62,163 nucleotides of DNA. Source: Parabacteroides distasonis. Its GTDB lineage: Bacteria; Bacteroidota; Bacteroidia; Bacteroidales; Tannerellaceae. Below the pieces are notes generated by a model. That model was not told the origin of the DNA, made no database searches, and was given only the letters and a program-made list of their open reading frames with translations. Numbering within the stretch: the stretch's first letter is position 1; each line of letters opens with the position of its first letter. The stretch covers positions 1 through 62,163 of the forward strand of contig NZ_SRYM01000021.1 of the NCBI RefSeq assembly GCF_004793765.1, in the 5' to 3' direction. The position numbers and the translations under genes are program-made. Shown piece by piece: positions 35,783 to 45,364 of this stretch.

Positions 35783-36796
35783 TTATTTTGCGGATTTCAA
35801 ACCGATGGATTGATTACAAGCGATCGCTACCATCTTATAAATATCGTCTACGGAACAACCGCGAGACAAGTCATTCACCGGAGCGGCCATACCTTGAAGG
35901 ATAGGACCGACAGCCTCAGCGCCACCCAAACGTTGAACCAGCTTATAAGCGATATTACCCACCTCCAAAGTCGGGAATACCAAAACATTCGCTTTACCAG
36001 CGATCTCGCTACCCGGAGCTTTCTTGCTACCTACAGCCTCAACCAAAGCGGCGTCGGCCTGCAACTCTCCGTCGATCTTCAAATCCGGAGCCATTTCCTT
36101 AGCCAAGCGAGTAGCCTCCACTACCTTGTCCACCATCTCGTGAGAAGCGCTACCCTTCGTAGAGAAGCTCAACATAGCCACACGAGGCTCAACGCCTACG
36201 ATATTACGAGCCGTAGCAGCGGTAGCTACAGCGATGCTGGCCAACTCTTCCGCGTTCGGGTTTGGCATAACCGCACAATCAGCAAATACCAAAATACCAT
36301 TATCCCCATATTGAGGAGTCTGCGTAAACATAAGGAACGCACCGGAAACACACTTCATGCCCGGAGCCGTCTTGATAATTTGCAAAGCAGGACGCAATAC
36401 ATTACCCGTCGTATTCTCAGCGCCAGCGATCTCACCGTCAGCGTCACCCGCCTTGATCATCAAACAAGCCAAGAACAAAGGATCTTCAACTAGAACCGCA
36501 GCCTTCTCGGGAGTCATACCCTTCTTTTGGCGAAGTTGGAAAAGTAAGTCTGCGTATGCGGCTTTCTTCTCATGATTTTTCGGATCGATAAGGGTTGCCT
36601 CACCGATGTGGTTCAACCCAAAACCAGCCGCCAACTCCTTGATCTCAGCGGGGTTTCCAATTAAGATAATGTCTGCTACACCGTCGGCCAGTAATCGGTC
36701 GGCAGCTTTAAGAGTTCTTTCCTCGGTACCTTCGGGAAGAACGATACGCTGCTTGTTTGCTTTAGCGCGCGCAATAATGTCTTGCATTAAATCCAT
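35783..36796 (-). CDS. pta: Phosphate acetyltransferase
   Basis: Transfers the acetyl group between CoA and phosphate (acetyl-CoA to acetyl-phosphate), the step before acetate kinase. The 337-aa protein is the short, PTA_PTB-domain-only form without the regulatory N-terminal region of E. coli Pta. It shows [28 protein letters not shown] and GELQADAAL, and ends with [13 protein letters not shown] and the ASP loop DLSRGCS. The Met at codon 4 is an alternative start. A -7 element lies about 50 bases upstream. Confidence 0.96.
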   Translation of the reverse strand: MDLMQDIIARAKANKQRIVLPEGTEERTLKAADRLLADGVADIILIGNPAEIKELAAGFGLNHIGEATLIDPKNHEKKAAYADLLFQLRQKKGMTPEKAAVLVEDPLFLACLMIKAGDADGEIAGAENTTGNVLRPALQIIKTAPGMKCVSGAFLMFTQTPQYGDNGILVFADCAVMPNPNAEELASIAVATAATARNIVGVEPRVAMLSFSTKGSASHEMVDKVVEATRLAKEMAPDLKIDGELQADAALVEAVGSKKAPGSEIAGKANVLVFPTLEVGNIAYKLVQRLGGAEAVGPILQGMAAPVNDLSRGCSVDDIYKMVAIACNQSIGLKSAK

Positions 36797-36845
36797 AACG
36801 GAAGATATTTTATATTATTTAATAATTGTACTCGTAATCTGGCTA

Positions 36846-36853
36846 CAAAAGTA
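36846..36853 (-). promoter_or_regulatory. -7 promoter element of pta-ackA
   Basis: Reads TACTTTTG on the - strand, 49 bases before the pta start. A CAAA (TTTG on the - strand) lies 23 bases further upstream, a slightly long spacing. Confidence 0.45.
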
Positions 36854-36923
36854 GGCATAATGCAATATAGAGTTTACAAAATAGACAAAAGAATTACTGG
36901 TGGAGATACCCGTTTCAGATCTT

Positions 36924-37709
36924 TTAACAATAATTCGTCACTTCCCGCTCCCCGGAGAGTATTTGTTGCAGTTCTTCCGCTGTCACATTCACACTTAACT
37001 TGCCTTTATGGGCCACAGAGATCTTTCCTCTCTCCTCCGAGACAATAATAACCAGCGCATCTGTCTCCAATGCCATCCCTAACCCGGAACGATGGCGCAA
37101 TCCCATATCCTTGGGAAGGGTAGCGTTCTGGGCGACCGGCAAGATACAACCGGCGGCCTTGATCCGGTTATCGGCTATGATCATCGCACCATCATGCAAC
37201 GGGCTGTTCTTAAAGAATATATTCTCGATCAAGCGGGCATTTACATCGGCGTTGAACATCTCACCCGTATGCTCATAGATAGCCAGGTCCATATCTTGCT
37301 GGATCACGATCAAGGCACCCGTCTTTTTCCGGGCCATATTCATACAGGCCAAGACAACAGGGGCGACAAACTTTCCTTCTTTCTCCGGATCGCCTCCTCG
37401 CTTGGAAAAAAGTTTCCCTAGGAATTTCCAGCCCCGGTGCGAACCTAACGCCAACAGGAAACGACGGATCTCATCTTGGAAGAGGATTACCAAAACTACG
37501 AAACCTACGCTAATGAACTTATCCAAGATGGCTCCCATCAACCGCATTTCCAATACCTGCGAGATCAAGATCCATACGACGATGAATGATACGACTCCAC
37601 TGAATATAGCCAATGTGCCCGAGCTTTTCATCAACTTATAGGTCTGATACAGGAAGAAAGCCACCAGCAATACGTCAATCAAGTCTTTTATACCGAAATG
37701 CATCCACAT
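36924..37709 (-). CDS. cdaA: Diadenylate cyclase (c-di-AMP synthase), CdaA type
   Basis: Membrane-bound enzyme that joins two ATP into cyclic di-AMP, a signal for cell-wall and potassium homeostasis. The 261-aa protein has three N-terminal membrane segments (to about residue 85) and then a DAC domain. The catalytic PLHDGAMI motif is near residue 172 and the GLRHRSGLG motif near 205, both intact. It lies 34 bases downstream of folP, so the two are probably co-transcribed; cdaA-folP linkage is common in Bacteroidetes. The second ATG, at 37703, is an alternative start. Confidence 0.93.
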   Translation of the reverse strand: MWMHFGIKDLIDVLLVAFFLYQTYKLMKSSGTLAIFSGVVSFIVVWILISQVLEMRLMGAILDKFISVGFVVLVILFQDEIRRFLLALGSHRGWKFLGKLFSKRGGDPEKEGKFVAPVVLACMNMARKKTGALIVIQQDMDLAIYEHTGEMFNADVNARLIENIFFKNSPLHDGAMIIADNRIKAAGCILPVAQNATLPKDMGLRHRSGLGMALETDALVIIVSEERGKISVAHKGKLSVNVTAEELQQILSGEREVTNYC

Positions 37710-37743
37710 AGTTAATTGAGAATTGAAAGTTGAAACTTGAAAA

Positions 37744-38583
37744 TTATTTGTTGGTCATTTGACCTATGACGCGAATGGCTTCCACTGCTTCCCGCACGTC
37801 ATGCACACGGAGGATATTAGCACCGTTCAAGAGAGCGAACGTATTCAATACGGTCGTTCCGTTCAGGCTATCCGCAGGGGTTCCACCCAGTAATTTATAA
37901 ATCATGCTTTTACGAGAGACTCCAATTAATAAAGGCAACTCAAAAATAGAAAACTCCTTTAAATGGCTCATCAATTGGTAATTCTGCTCCAATGTCTTGC
38001 TAAAGCCAAAGCCGGGATCGAGGATGATATCATTCACCCCTAAAAGCCGAAGCTGACGTACCTTCCGGGAAAAGTACAACATGATCTCCTCCATCATATC
38101 CGGGTAATCGGTATGCCGCTGCATAGTCTGAGGAGTCCCACGCATATGCATCATGATATAAGGAACCTTCAAATCCGCTACGGTTTGGAACATATCCGCA
38201 TCCAACTCACCGCCGGAGATATCGTTAATGACAGCCACTCCGTACTCCTCTACGCAACGACGGGCAATCCCCGCACGAAACGTATCTACGGATACCGGGA
38301 TATCCGGGTAATGCTTATTTAATATATGTAAGGCAAACTCCAAACGGCGCATCTCTTCTTCCGGAGTAACCTCCGCGGCATCCGGACGGGATGAATAACC
38401 ACCGATATCGATCCAATCCCCTCCCTCCGATAAGATTTCCCGGATACGGTCCTCGATAGCGGTCTCGGTCTGTTTACGGCTGCCCGCATAAAAAGAATCA
38501 GGGGTAATATTCAAGATTCCCATCACCAACGGTGTCGCTAAAGAAGTAAGTGTCCCTCTAATATTGAGCGTTTTATCTAACAT
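37744..38583 (-). CDS. folP: Dihydropteroate synthase
   Basis: Condenses p-aminobenzoate with dihydropterin pyrophosphate in folate synthesis, and is the sulfonamide target. The 279-aa TIM-barrel protein has VMGILNITPDSFYAG near residue 20, the WIDIGGYSSRPDA signature, VSVDTFRA, NDISGG, ILDPGFGFSKTLEQN, GVSRKS and RVHDVREA. All expected motifs are present. It has its own -7 element and is followed by cdaA. Confidence 0.96.
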   Translation of the reverse strand: MLDKTLNIRGTLTSLATPLVMGILNITPDSFYAGSRKQTETAIEDRIREILSEGGDWIDIGGYSSRPDAAEVTPEEEMRRLEFALHILNKHYPDIPVSVDTFRAGIARRCVEEYGVAVINDISGGELDADMFQTVADLKVPYIMMHMRGTPQTMQRHTDYPDMMEEIMLYFSRKVRQLRLLGVNDIILDPGFGFSKTLEQNYQLMSHLKEFSIFELPLLIGVSRKSMIYKLLGGTPADSLNGTTVLNTFALLNGANILRVHDVREAVEAIRVIGQMTNK

Positions 38584-38602
38584 GATCTTTCCTTATTTCC
38601 GG

Positions 38603-38610
38603 CAAAGATA
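38603..38610 (-). promoter_or_regulatory. -7 promoter element of folP-cdaA
   Basis: Reads TATCTTTG on the - strand, 19 bases before the folP ATG, and is divergent from the murF promoter. Confidence 0.45.
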
Positions 38611-38663
38611 CAGGTTTCTCTCTTAAAATCTCCTTCTAGATTCTTCATTCTTTATTTAATTGC

Positions 38664-38671
38664 TACATTTG
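38664..38671 (+). promoter_or_regulatory. -7 promoter element of murF
   Basis: TACATTTG on the + strand, 41 bases before the murF ATG. The upstream element is not clear. Confidence 0.5.
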
Positions 38672-38712
38672 CCCCGAATTAGACAGGAATAAATATTTAA
38701 CGCGATACAGTC

Positions 38713-39996
38713 ATGAGTATTATCGACCTCTATGATTTATTTATACATAACCCTCAAATAACGACAGATAGCCGGAACTGTCCGAAGGGTTCTATCTTCT
38801 TCGCCTTAAAAGGTGATAAATTCGACGGAAATCAATATGCGGGAAAAGCCTTGGCATCCGGCTGTGTCTATGCCGTCATAGACAATCCCGATTATTATAC
38901 AGATGAACGTACGATCCTTGTTGACAACGTGCTGAAGACCTTGCAACAATTAGCGCACCATCACCGCAAGGTACTGGGGTTGCCGATCATCGGGATTACC
39001 GGAACGAATGGCAAGACCACGACCAAAGAGTTATTGGCTGCCGTACTCTCAACGAAATTCAATTTACTATATACCGAAGGAAATTTCAATAATCATATTG
39101 GCGTTCCCTTGACCTTGCTCCGGTTGACGCATGACCATGAGATGGCGGTTATCGAGATGGGCGCCAGCCATCCGGGAGACATCAAGGAATTAGTGGATAT
39201 CGTCCATCCCAACTATGGCATCATCACAAACGTAGGCCGTGCCCATCTGGAAGGCTTCGGTTCTTTCGAGGGTGTGATCCGGACAAAAGGGGAGTTATAT
39301 GATTATATCCGTCGCTCCAAAGGCAAGATATTTATCAAGAAAGAGAACGAGCACCTTCAGTCTATCGCCAAAGACATTGAGCAAATCACATATGGAAACG
39401 GGGATGACGCTTTCGCATCCGGACAGATAGTCAGTTGCGATCCTTTCTTAGTGTTCAATTGGAAGCAACAAGGAAAGTGGCATACCGTCGAAACACATAT
39501 GATCGGTAGTTATAACCTAGATAATGTATTGGTCGCCGTCGCCGTAGGCCGCTTCTTCAAAATTCCGGCAGAGCGTATCAGCCGTGCTATCGCCGCTTAC
39601 GAGCCAACCAATAACCGTTCCCAGTTCAAGAAAACCGAGAATAACGCATTGATTATCGATGCTTACAATGCAAACCCGAGCAGCATGAAAGTGGCTCTGG
39701 ATAACTTCATCGCCATGCCCGTGCAGCCTAAAGCGATTATCCTTGGGGATATGCGCGAGCTTGGGCCTACTAGCGACGAATTACATGCGGAAGTTATCGA
39801 ACAGATCAAGAAAGGCCAGTTCGACAAGGTGTTCCTTTGCGGCGAGCATTTCTCTAAGGTAGGCAAAGAGTTCTCTCCCTTCGCTACCACAGAGGCTATG
39901 ATGGAGGAGCTTCGGAGGCAGCCATTAAAGGGCTATCATATCTTGATCAAAGGTTCTCATAGCATGGGGCTGGAGAAACTAGCGGATATCCTATAA
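38713..39996 (+). CDS. murF: UDP-N-acetylmuramoyl-tripeptide:D-Ala-D-Ala ligase
   Basis: Adds D-Ala-D-Ala to the peptidoglycan precursor in the cytoplasm. The 427-aa protein has the N-terminal substrate domain and a P-loop GITGTNGKTTTK near residue 95. It also has EMGASHPGDI, NVGRAH, the lysine of IRTKGELY that is carbamylated in Mur ligases, and a canonical YNANPSS motif with TNNRSQ before it. It is thus a full MurF, in contrast to the altered ligase half of the murF-alr fusion encoded near 13 kb. Confidence 0.94.
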   Translation: MSIIDLYDLFIHNPQITTDSRNCPKGSIFFALKGDKFDGNQYAGKALASGCVYAVIDNPDYYTDERTILVDNVLKTLQQLAHHHRKVLGLPIIGITGTNGKTTTKELLAAVLSTKFNLLYTEGNFNNHIGVPLTLLRLTHDHEMAVIEMGASHPGDIKELVDIVHPNYGIITNVGRAHLEGFGSFEGVIRTKGELYDYIRRSKGKIFIKKENEHLQSIAKDIEQITYGNGDDAFASGQIVSCDPFLVFNWKQQGKWHTVETHMIGSYNLDNVLVAVAVGRFFKIPAERISRAIAAYEPTNNRSQFKKTENNALIIDAYNANPSSMKVALDNFIAMPVQPKAIILGDMRELGPTSDELHAEVIEQIKKGQFDKVFLCGEHFSKVGKEFSPFATTEAMMEELRRQPLKGYHILIKGSHSMGLEKLADIL

Positions 39997-40320
39997 GTTA
40001 TCATCGAACAAGGCGGTTTTCAACTTCTGATACAAGAAGAAGAGCCCCAATAAGATAACTCCCAAGATTATAAAGACGACCACTTTCCCGATCGTAGGCA
40101 AGAGACACAGATCCACCATCACCAACTTTAGCAATACGATCGAGAAGGTGGCCAAACTAATCATCCAGACAACTTTCAGATGCAATCGCATTCCCACCGC
40201 CATTTGCATAAAGCCGGCAAGACTCAACGAGATAGAAATACTATCGGAAAAACTTTCCTTGTTTACGCTTTTATTGGTCAAAATAACGACTATCCTATGT
40301 ACTTGAACTCTTTTTTCATA
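39991..40320 (-). pseudogene. C-terminal remnant of a DUF2339-type membrane protein
   Basis: The - strand ORF (stop at 39991) encodes two or three membrane helices with LLKLVMVDL and TIGKVVVFIILGVILLGLFFLYQKLK. These match, from memory, the last 90 residues of DUF2339 proteins, which are usually over 700 aa with many helices. No sensible start exists: the open frame begins with a GTG inside the upstream region of the divergent kinase gene. The 5' part is therefore missing. A small independent membrane protein cannot be excluded. Confidence 0.6.
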
Positions 40321-40326
40321 AATTTG
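40319..40326 (+). promoter_or_regulatory. -7 promoter element of the PfkB kinase gene
   Basis: TAAATTTG matches TAnnTTTG 26 bases before the ATG at 40353. Confidence 0.45.
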
Positions 40327-40352
40327 TCGCTTTATAATAAACTGAGTAAAAA

Positions 40353-41249
40353 ATGAATACACACGAACTTTGCTGCGTAGGACACATCACCTTAGATAAG
40401 GTAGTGACACCTAAGAATACCGTCCATATGCCGGGAGGAACATCTTTTTATTTCTCACATGCGATAAAACATTTCGATGATATTGACTATACTCTAGTGA
40501 CAGCCTTGGCTGAATCTGAGATGAAAACGGTGGAGGAACTACGAGCCGAAGGTATCGACGTTGCCGTGATGCCAAGTAAGCACACCGTTTATTTCGAAAA
40601 TATTTATGGAGAGAACCAAGATAACCGTACACAACGTGTATTGGCGAAAGCCGATCCTTTCACCGTGGAGTATCTGGAGAACATCGACTCCAAGATCTTC
40701 CACCTAGGTAGTTTGCTTGCCGATGATTTCTCTTTGGAAGTGGTAAGATATTTAGCGAGAAAAGGCTTAGTGTCCATTGACTCGCAAGGGTATCTACGGG
40801 AAGTGAGAGACAAGGATGTATTCGCCGTGGACTGGCCAGAGAAAAAAGAAGTACTTAAACACGTGCACTTCCTCAAGGCTAACGAACATGAGATGGAAGT
40901 ATTAACCGGATATACCGATGCCGTGAACGCAGGAAAAGTTATTTATGATTGGGGCGTGAAAGAGGTATTGCTGACTTTTGGAAGCATGGGATCTATGATT
41001 TACGACGGTTCCACTTTCCATAAAATCCCCGCCTACATACCGAAGGAAGTAGTGAACGCTACCGGAGCGGGTGATACTTATATGACCGGATATCTCTATA
41101 AACGTGCAAAGGGCGCAAGCATAGAGGAAGCCGGACGTTTCGCGGCAGCTATGACAACATTAAAAATCGAAGGAATAGGCCCATTCAACGGCACCAAGGA
41201 AGATGTGTTGCGATGCTTAGAGACAGCGGAACAACGAATGCCTGAGTAA
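40353..41249 (+). CDS. PfkB-family carbohydrate/nucleoside kinase
   Basis: Cytoplasmic ATP-dependent kinase of 298 aa. It has the N-terminal VGHITLDKV strand, a glycine motif MPGGTSFYFSHAI, and a C-terminal NATGAGDTYMTGYLY with the catalytic Asp. The sugar or nucleoside substrate is not evident, and it is clearly different from the fructokinase near 28 kb. It stands alone, convergent with an MFS gene, the two being separated by a perfect palindrome. Confidence 0.85.
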   Translation: MNTHELCCVGHITLDKVVTPKNTVHMPGGTSFYFSHAIKHFDDIDYTLVTALAESEMKTVEELRAEGIDVAVMPSKHTVYFENIYGENQDNRTQRVLAKADPFTVEYLENIDSKIFHLGSLLADDFSLEVVRYLARKGLVSIDSQGYLREVRDKDVFAVDWPEKKEVLKHVHFLKANEHEMEVLTGYTDAVNAGKVIYDWGVKEVLLTFGSMGSMIYDGSTFHKIPAYIPKEVVNATGAGDTYMTGYLYKRAKGASIEEAGRFAAAMTTLKIEGIGPFNGTKEDVLRCLETAEQRMPE

Positions 41250-41322
41250 TTGAAAATTGAGAATTGAGAATTGAAAATCAAGGGGGCAACTAACTTTCAA
41301 TTCTCAATTCTCAATTTTCAAT
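41249..41322. terminator. Perfect palindrome of GAGAATT units between convergent genes
   Basis: Arms of 28 bases at 41249-41276 and 41295-41322 are exact complements, built from GAGAATT/GAAAATT heptamers. The hairpin overlaps the last codon of both convergent genes, and probably serves as a bidirectional terminator. Confidence 0.75.
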
Positions 41323-42562
41323 TCCCCCTAAATGCTTTGCAGAATGTAGTCATTAGCAAGATACAAAGCCCTAACAGGCCGACCACCATATAAGCGTATT
41401 TCATATTGAAAGCCTGCGAGATCGCCCCGATCAACAAAGGCGCGATCAACGAGCCGATAAAGCTGATACTGGAAAGGATCGTCAAGGCGATTCCCACCGG
41501 AGTTTTCGATTTAGCGCCCACCAAGCTATAAATAGTAGGCACCATACACGAGATACCCAAGCCTACCAACATAAAGCCTAAGGAATTCACGATCACCTTT
41601 ACCGTCATCGATTCGAAAATCCCCCCCAACAAAGCTGAGATAAAGAAACCTGCAAAAATAAAGAAACCCGCCAATTGCAACACCTTCCGCTTTCCTAAAA
41701 CACTATAGGCAGAGTTCGTGAGAAAACGGCCTACCGTCATCATTATCATGAAGACCAAGAAACCAATCTGCAAGGACTTAGGAACCTGCAATACCGATTC
41801 GAAGTAAAGTCCACTCCAATCAAACATCGCACTTTCCACCACCAAGGCAAACAGCCCGACGATACCCAACTGGATCAACAGCATTTCCGGCTTACGGATA
41901 AAACTCAACAAAGCCGGGGCTTCTTTCTTCTCCGCTTCCTTCTCTTCCTCCGGTGACTCAACCGCCACGTCTTCCTGCAAATACTTCCGGCTTACCAAAA
42001 CTGTCACTCCAATCAATAATGCGATCAACGAAAAATGCCAGAACGGAGTGACGCCGGATACAATCATGATAAACCCGATCAAAGCTCCTAAACAAGCCGC
42101 TAAACTCCAGCCTCCATGAAATGAGGCCATGATGGTACGTCCATAGAGTCGCTCGATACCAATTCCTTGCGTATTCAAGGATATATCGCATAGATTCCAG
42201 AACACGCCAAAACAGAACAAATAAACACCCAGCAGATAAATATTATGTGCCGTACCGATCGCAAATAAGGCCAAGGCATATCCTAACACACTGGCTTGCG
42301 CCATAATACGACTCCCCAACTTCGATACCAAATAACCCGCTAACGGGATCGCCACAAACTTACCCACTGGGATCAGGAATAAGACCAAGCCCCAATAGAA
42401 AGCATAATTCACCTCAAAAATATCCTTCACGTCCGGAATACGGCTAGCCCAACTAGAGAAGCAAAGACCTTGCGCTAAAAAGAAAGAAAGCATCGCATAA
42501 CGAATCCGTTCCTTGGGAAAAGCGCTACCCAATGGAGTACTCATTTTTTCATTCATTATCAT
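41318..42562 (-). CDS. MFS transporter (FucP/YbjJ-like)
   Basis: Inner-membrane major facilitator protein of 414 aa with about 12 hydrophobic segments and a charged central loop near residues 200-215 (EEEKEAEKKE). It starts AMLSFFLAQGLCFSSWASRIPD, a pattern seen in fucose-permease-like and YbjJ-like transporters. The substrate is unknown. Its 3' end overlaps the palindrome shared with the convergent kinase gene. Confidence 0.85.
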   Translation of the reverse strand: MIMNEKMSTPLGSAFPKERIRYAMLSFFLAQGLCFSSWASRIPDVKDIFEVNYAFYWGLVLFLIPVGKFVAIPLAGYLVSKLGSRIMAQASVLGYALALFAIGTAHNIYLLGVYLFCFGVFWNLCDISLNTQGIGIERLYGRTIMASFHGGWSLAACLGALIGFIMIVSGVTPFWHFSLIALLIGVTVLVSRKYLQEDVAVESPEEEKEAEKKEAPALLSFIRKPEMLLIQLGIVGLFALVVESAMFDWSGLYFESVLQVPKSLQIGFLVFMIMMTVGRFLTNSAYSVLGKRKVLQLAGFFIFAGFFISALLGGIFESMTVKVIVNSLGFMLVGLGISCMVPTIYSLVGAKSKTPVGIALTILSSISFIGSLIAPLLIGAISQAFNMKYAYMVVGLLGLCILLMTTFCKAFRGN

Positions 42563-42688
42563 TTACTTTTATTGTTATCATCTATTTGAGAAAGGGGCAC
42601 GTCCCCATTTATCCGCAAAGCTATCAAATATATCCTAATCCCTAAGTCCTAAAAGTAGAATTTATTAGGTAGATTCCCTAATGAAAAG

Positions 42689-42696
42689 TATATTTG
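42689..42696 (+). promoter_or_regulatory. -7 promoter element of the TonB-dependent receptor gene
   Basis: TATATTTG on the + strand, 39 bases before the ATG at 42736. No clear -33 element. Confidence 0.45.
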
Positions 42697-42735
42697 CGAA
42701 ATATACACAGGAATGTTGACTAAATCGAGGATGAT

Positions 42736-45024
42736 ATGAGAAGTTGGATTATCTTTTTAGGGTTATTATTTACCACACTCGCACAGGCACAAGTTATCGC
42801 GGGAAGGGTTACGGACTTAAATAACCATCCTATCGAACTGGCGGTCGTGATTATACAAACGAACGATTCCGTATATGTAAACTCCACCTATACGGACTCT
42901 TTAGGTTCTTTTAGTGTCAAAGCGGATATATCACCTTTCCTCTTAACCGTCCAGCACTTGCTGTATGAGACGTATCAAAGCACTTATGATTCACTTACGA
43001 TAGGCAATATACAACTGAACGAGAAAAATCAGATGCTTTCGGAAGTATCTGTTACCGGAGAGCGTCCTTTAGCCAAGGTTGTCGATGGGAAAATAACCTA
43101 CAGCATGCCACACTTGTTAAAAGACAAGATGGCCACTAGCGCTTACGAGGCAATCCTAGAACTACCGGGAGTGCGGGAACAAAGCGGAAAAATACAACTT
43201 GCCGGAACAAATGGAGTCACGGTTATCATCAATGGCAAGACCACCAATATGGGTGAGAGCCAATTGGAGAATCTGCTTAAGAATATGCCCAAAGAACGTA
43301 TTCAAGAAGCAGAGATCATGTATAGCGCTCCACCCCAATATCATGTACGTGGGGCCGTGATTAATCTGGTCCTTAAAAGTGATACTTTCGAGACACCCAA
43401 ACTACAAGGGCAAGTCAACGCCCTCTATAACCAAGGGTATTACGCCAATTTCCAAGGCGGTACTACCCTTGTTTATAACACCCCTAAACACGCTACTGAT
43501 TTCATGTACTCCTTCGGCTACCACCGGGAACGGACAGGTGAGGATATCTTGTCACATCACTTATATGATGGCAAGACCTACAAGATCGAGCAATTCGACA
43601 GGGGACATACCCGGCTTCCGATTCATACCATACGCCTTGGTAATGATTGGCGCTTGAACGATAAGAACAAACTAAGCTTCGCCTATACCTCAGAGATCCA
43701 GCAATGGACCCATCCTTTTACCTCTTCCGTAGGAACCTATTCGGATTCCGAAAACAGAAAGAAATCCGATAAACCGATCCAAATGCATAATCTGTCACTC
43801 GACTATACCTCCGGGTTCGGCCTTAATGCGGGGATTGATTTTACCACTTACATCAATCATACGACACAATATTACCAAGAGAAGAAACCCGGGAAAGAAG
43901 ATGCTTTCAACGCTAAATCACAACAAGACATCCGTAGGCTCTCCGTCTACGCAGACCAAAGCCATAAATCAGGAAAAGGCTGGATACTCAACTATGGGAC
44001 AAAATTCAGCTTCGCCTCAGACAAAAGTTCTCAGGTATACCATTCACTGCACGAACACGATTGGTCTGCCTCTAATAGTTACAGCAAACTGGATGAATAT
44101 GTATACGATTTATATACCGGCTTTTCCAAAAGCTTCTCTGATAACCTATCCGTAAACGCCTCTTTGACCGGAGAGTATTACAAACATAAGGAGATTGATT
44201 ATTGGAGCTTATTCCCAATGATGGAAATCACGTACCGAGTCCATCCCAGCCATATCCTGCAATTATCCGTTTCTTCAGACAAGACCTATCCCAGCTATTG
44301 GGAGATGCAGAACACGGTATCTTATCTGAATGGATATACCGAGATACAAGGCAACCCGGATTTAAGGCCGTCCAGACTCTACTCTGCCCAATTGAACTAC
44401 ATCCTAAAAAACAAATACATTTTCACGCTATACGCAAACTATATAGACAATAATTTCAACCAGCTTCCCTATCAATCCTCCGAGAGACTAGTTCTTATCT
44501 ATAAGACTCTGAATTTCAACTATTCCAGCAAGCTGGGTCTAAATGTAATAATACCGTTCAAAACCAGTTCCGTGCTCGATTCCAGATTAACGTTAAATGG
44601 TTATTATGACAAAATGAAATGTGATAACTACCATGGTATAAGCTTTAATAAAGATAATCTGGCATTCTATGCCGAACTGAATAATACGTTCAACCTCTCA
44701 TCAAAGCCTACTATCAAAGCGGAAGTATCCGGCTCCTATATCACCCGCAACATTCAAGGTCCAATGACGATCAGCAGTATGTATAACGTAGATGCTGGCT
44801 TGAAATGGATCTCACCCAACGGTAAAGCGGAGGTCTCTTTGAAAGTGAACGACATGTTTAATTCATGGGTTCCAAAGGATCTTAATCTTCAATACAAAAC
44901 ACAAGACTTACATATGTGTATGATCCCGGATTCCAGACGAGTCTCCTTATCCTTTATCTATAAATTCGGAGATTTTAAAGCAAAAGAACATAAAGAGGTG
45001 GATAGTTCCCGATTCGGGAAATAA
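42736..45024 (+). CDS. Outer-membrane beta-barrel TonB-dependent receptor-like protein
   Basis: A 762-aa outer-membrane protein. It has a signal peptide (cleaved near AQAQ, residue 19) and a carboxypeptidase-regulatory-like domain (about 20-100). A plug-like domain follows, with LPGVREQSGKIQLAGTNGVTVIINGK, and then a barrel of the OMP_b-brl_3 type with the TYPSYWEMQNTVSYLNG region. It lacks SusC-length loops and a SusD partner, so it is not a polysaccharide-locus SusC. Ligand unknown. It is single, with its own -7 element. Confidence 0.88.
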   Translation: MRSWIIFLGLLFTTLAQAQVIAGRVTDLNNHPIELAVVIIQTNDSVYVNSTYTDSLGSFSVKADISPFLLTVQHLLYETYQSTYDSLTIGNIQLNEKNQMLSEVSVTGERPLAKVVDGKITYSMPHLLKDKMATSAYEAILELPGVREQSGKIQLAGTNGVTVIINGKTTNMGESQLENLLKNMPKERIQEAEIMYSAPPQYHVRGAVINLVLKSDTFETPKLQGQVNALYNQGYYANFQGGTTLVYNTPKHATDFMYSFGYHRERTGEDILSHHLYDGKTYKIEQFDRGHTRLPIHTIRLGNDWRLNDKNKLSFAYTSEIQQWTHPFTSSVGTYSDSENRKKSDKPIQMHNLSLDYTSGFGLNAGIDFTTYINHTTQYYQEKKPGKEDAFNAKSQQDIRRLSVYADQSHKSGKGWILNYGTKFSFASDKSSQVYHSLHEHDWSASNSYSKLDEYVYDLYTGFSKSFSDNLSVNASLTGEYYKHKEIDYWSLFPMMEITYRVHPSHILQLSVSSDKTYPSYWEMQNTVSYLNGYTEIQGNPDLRPSRLYSAQLNYILKNKYIFTLYANYIDNNFNQLPYQSSERLVLIYKTLNFNYSSKLGLNVIIPFKTSSVLDSRLTLNGYYDKMKCDNYHGISFNKDNLAFYAELNNTFNLSSKPTIKAEVSGSYITRNIQGPMTISSMYNVDAGLKWISPNGKAEVSLKVNDMFNSWVPKDLNLQYKTQDLHMCMIPDSRRVSLSFIYKFGDFKAKEHKEVDSSRFGK

Positions 45025-45340
45025 AAGTCGATAGTCTATACTACGCTTTCAACCTAATATTCAACGGGGTGACATTAAATTTCCGTTTAAAGGGCGTACG
45101 ATGAGGATTTGTTACGGTTGAGCCTTCCTTTTAGATAAAAGTATTATCGGCAGTAGTTTGCCCATCTACATGTAAAGATCTTTTCACATCTGTGATACGA
45201 TCTTTTCACAAGCATGAAACGACTGTATCACATAGGTGAAAAGATCACTTCACGGATGTGAAAAGATCAGATCATGTGGTGCTTGGTTATACTATCCTTT
45301 GGTGAAGGATACTTTACGGCACAGATTTTACGACTAATTG
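45025..45340. other. Non-coding stretch with nested GATCTTTTCAC repeats
   Basis: About 316 bases without a gene. GATCTTTTCAC occurs at 45177-45187 and 45199-45209, and its complement at 45236-45246 and 45258-45268. The outer arms pair perfectly over 14 bases and the first copy also pairs with the third over about 22 bases with few mismatches. It may terminate the receptor transcript or be an intergenic repeat element. Confidence 0.6.
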
Positions 45341-45364
45341 TTATAATACTACAAGTTCACTCTT

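Noticed and set aside
35810-36493. 227-codon + strand open frame
   Set aside because: Antisense shadow of pta, caused by codon bias.
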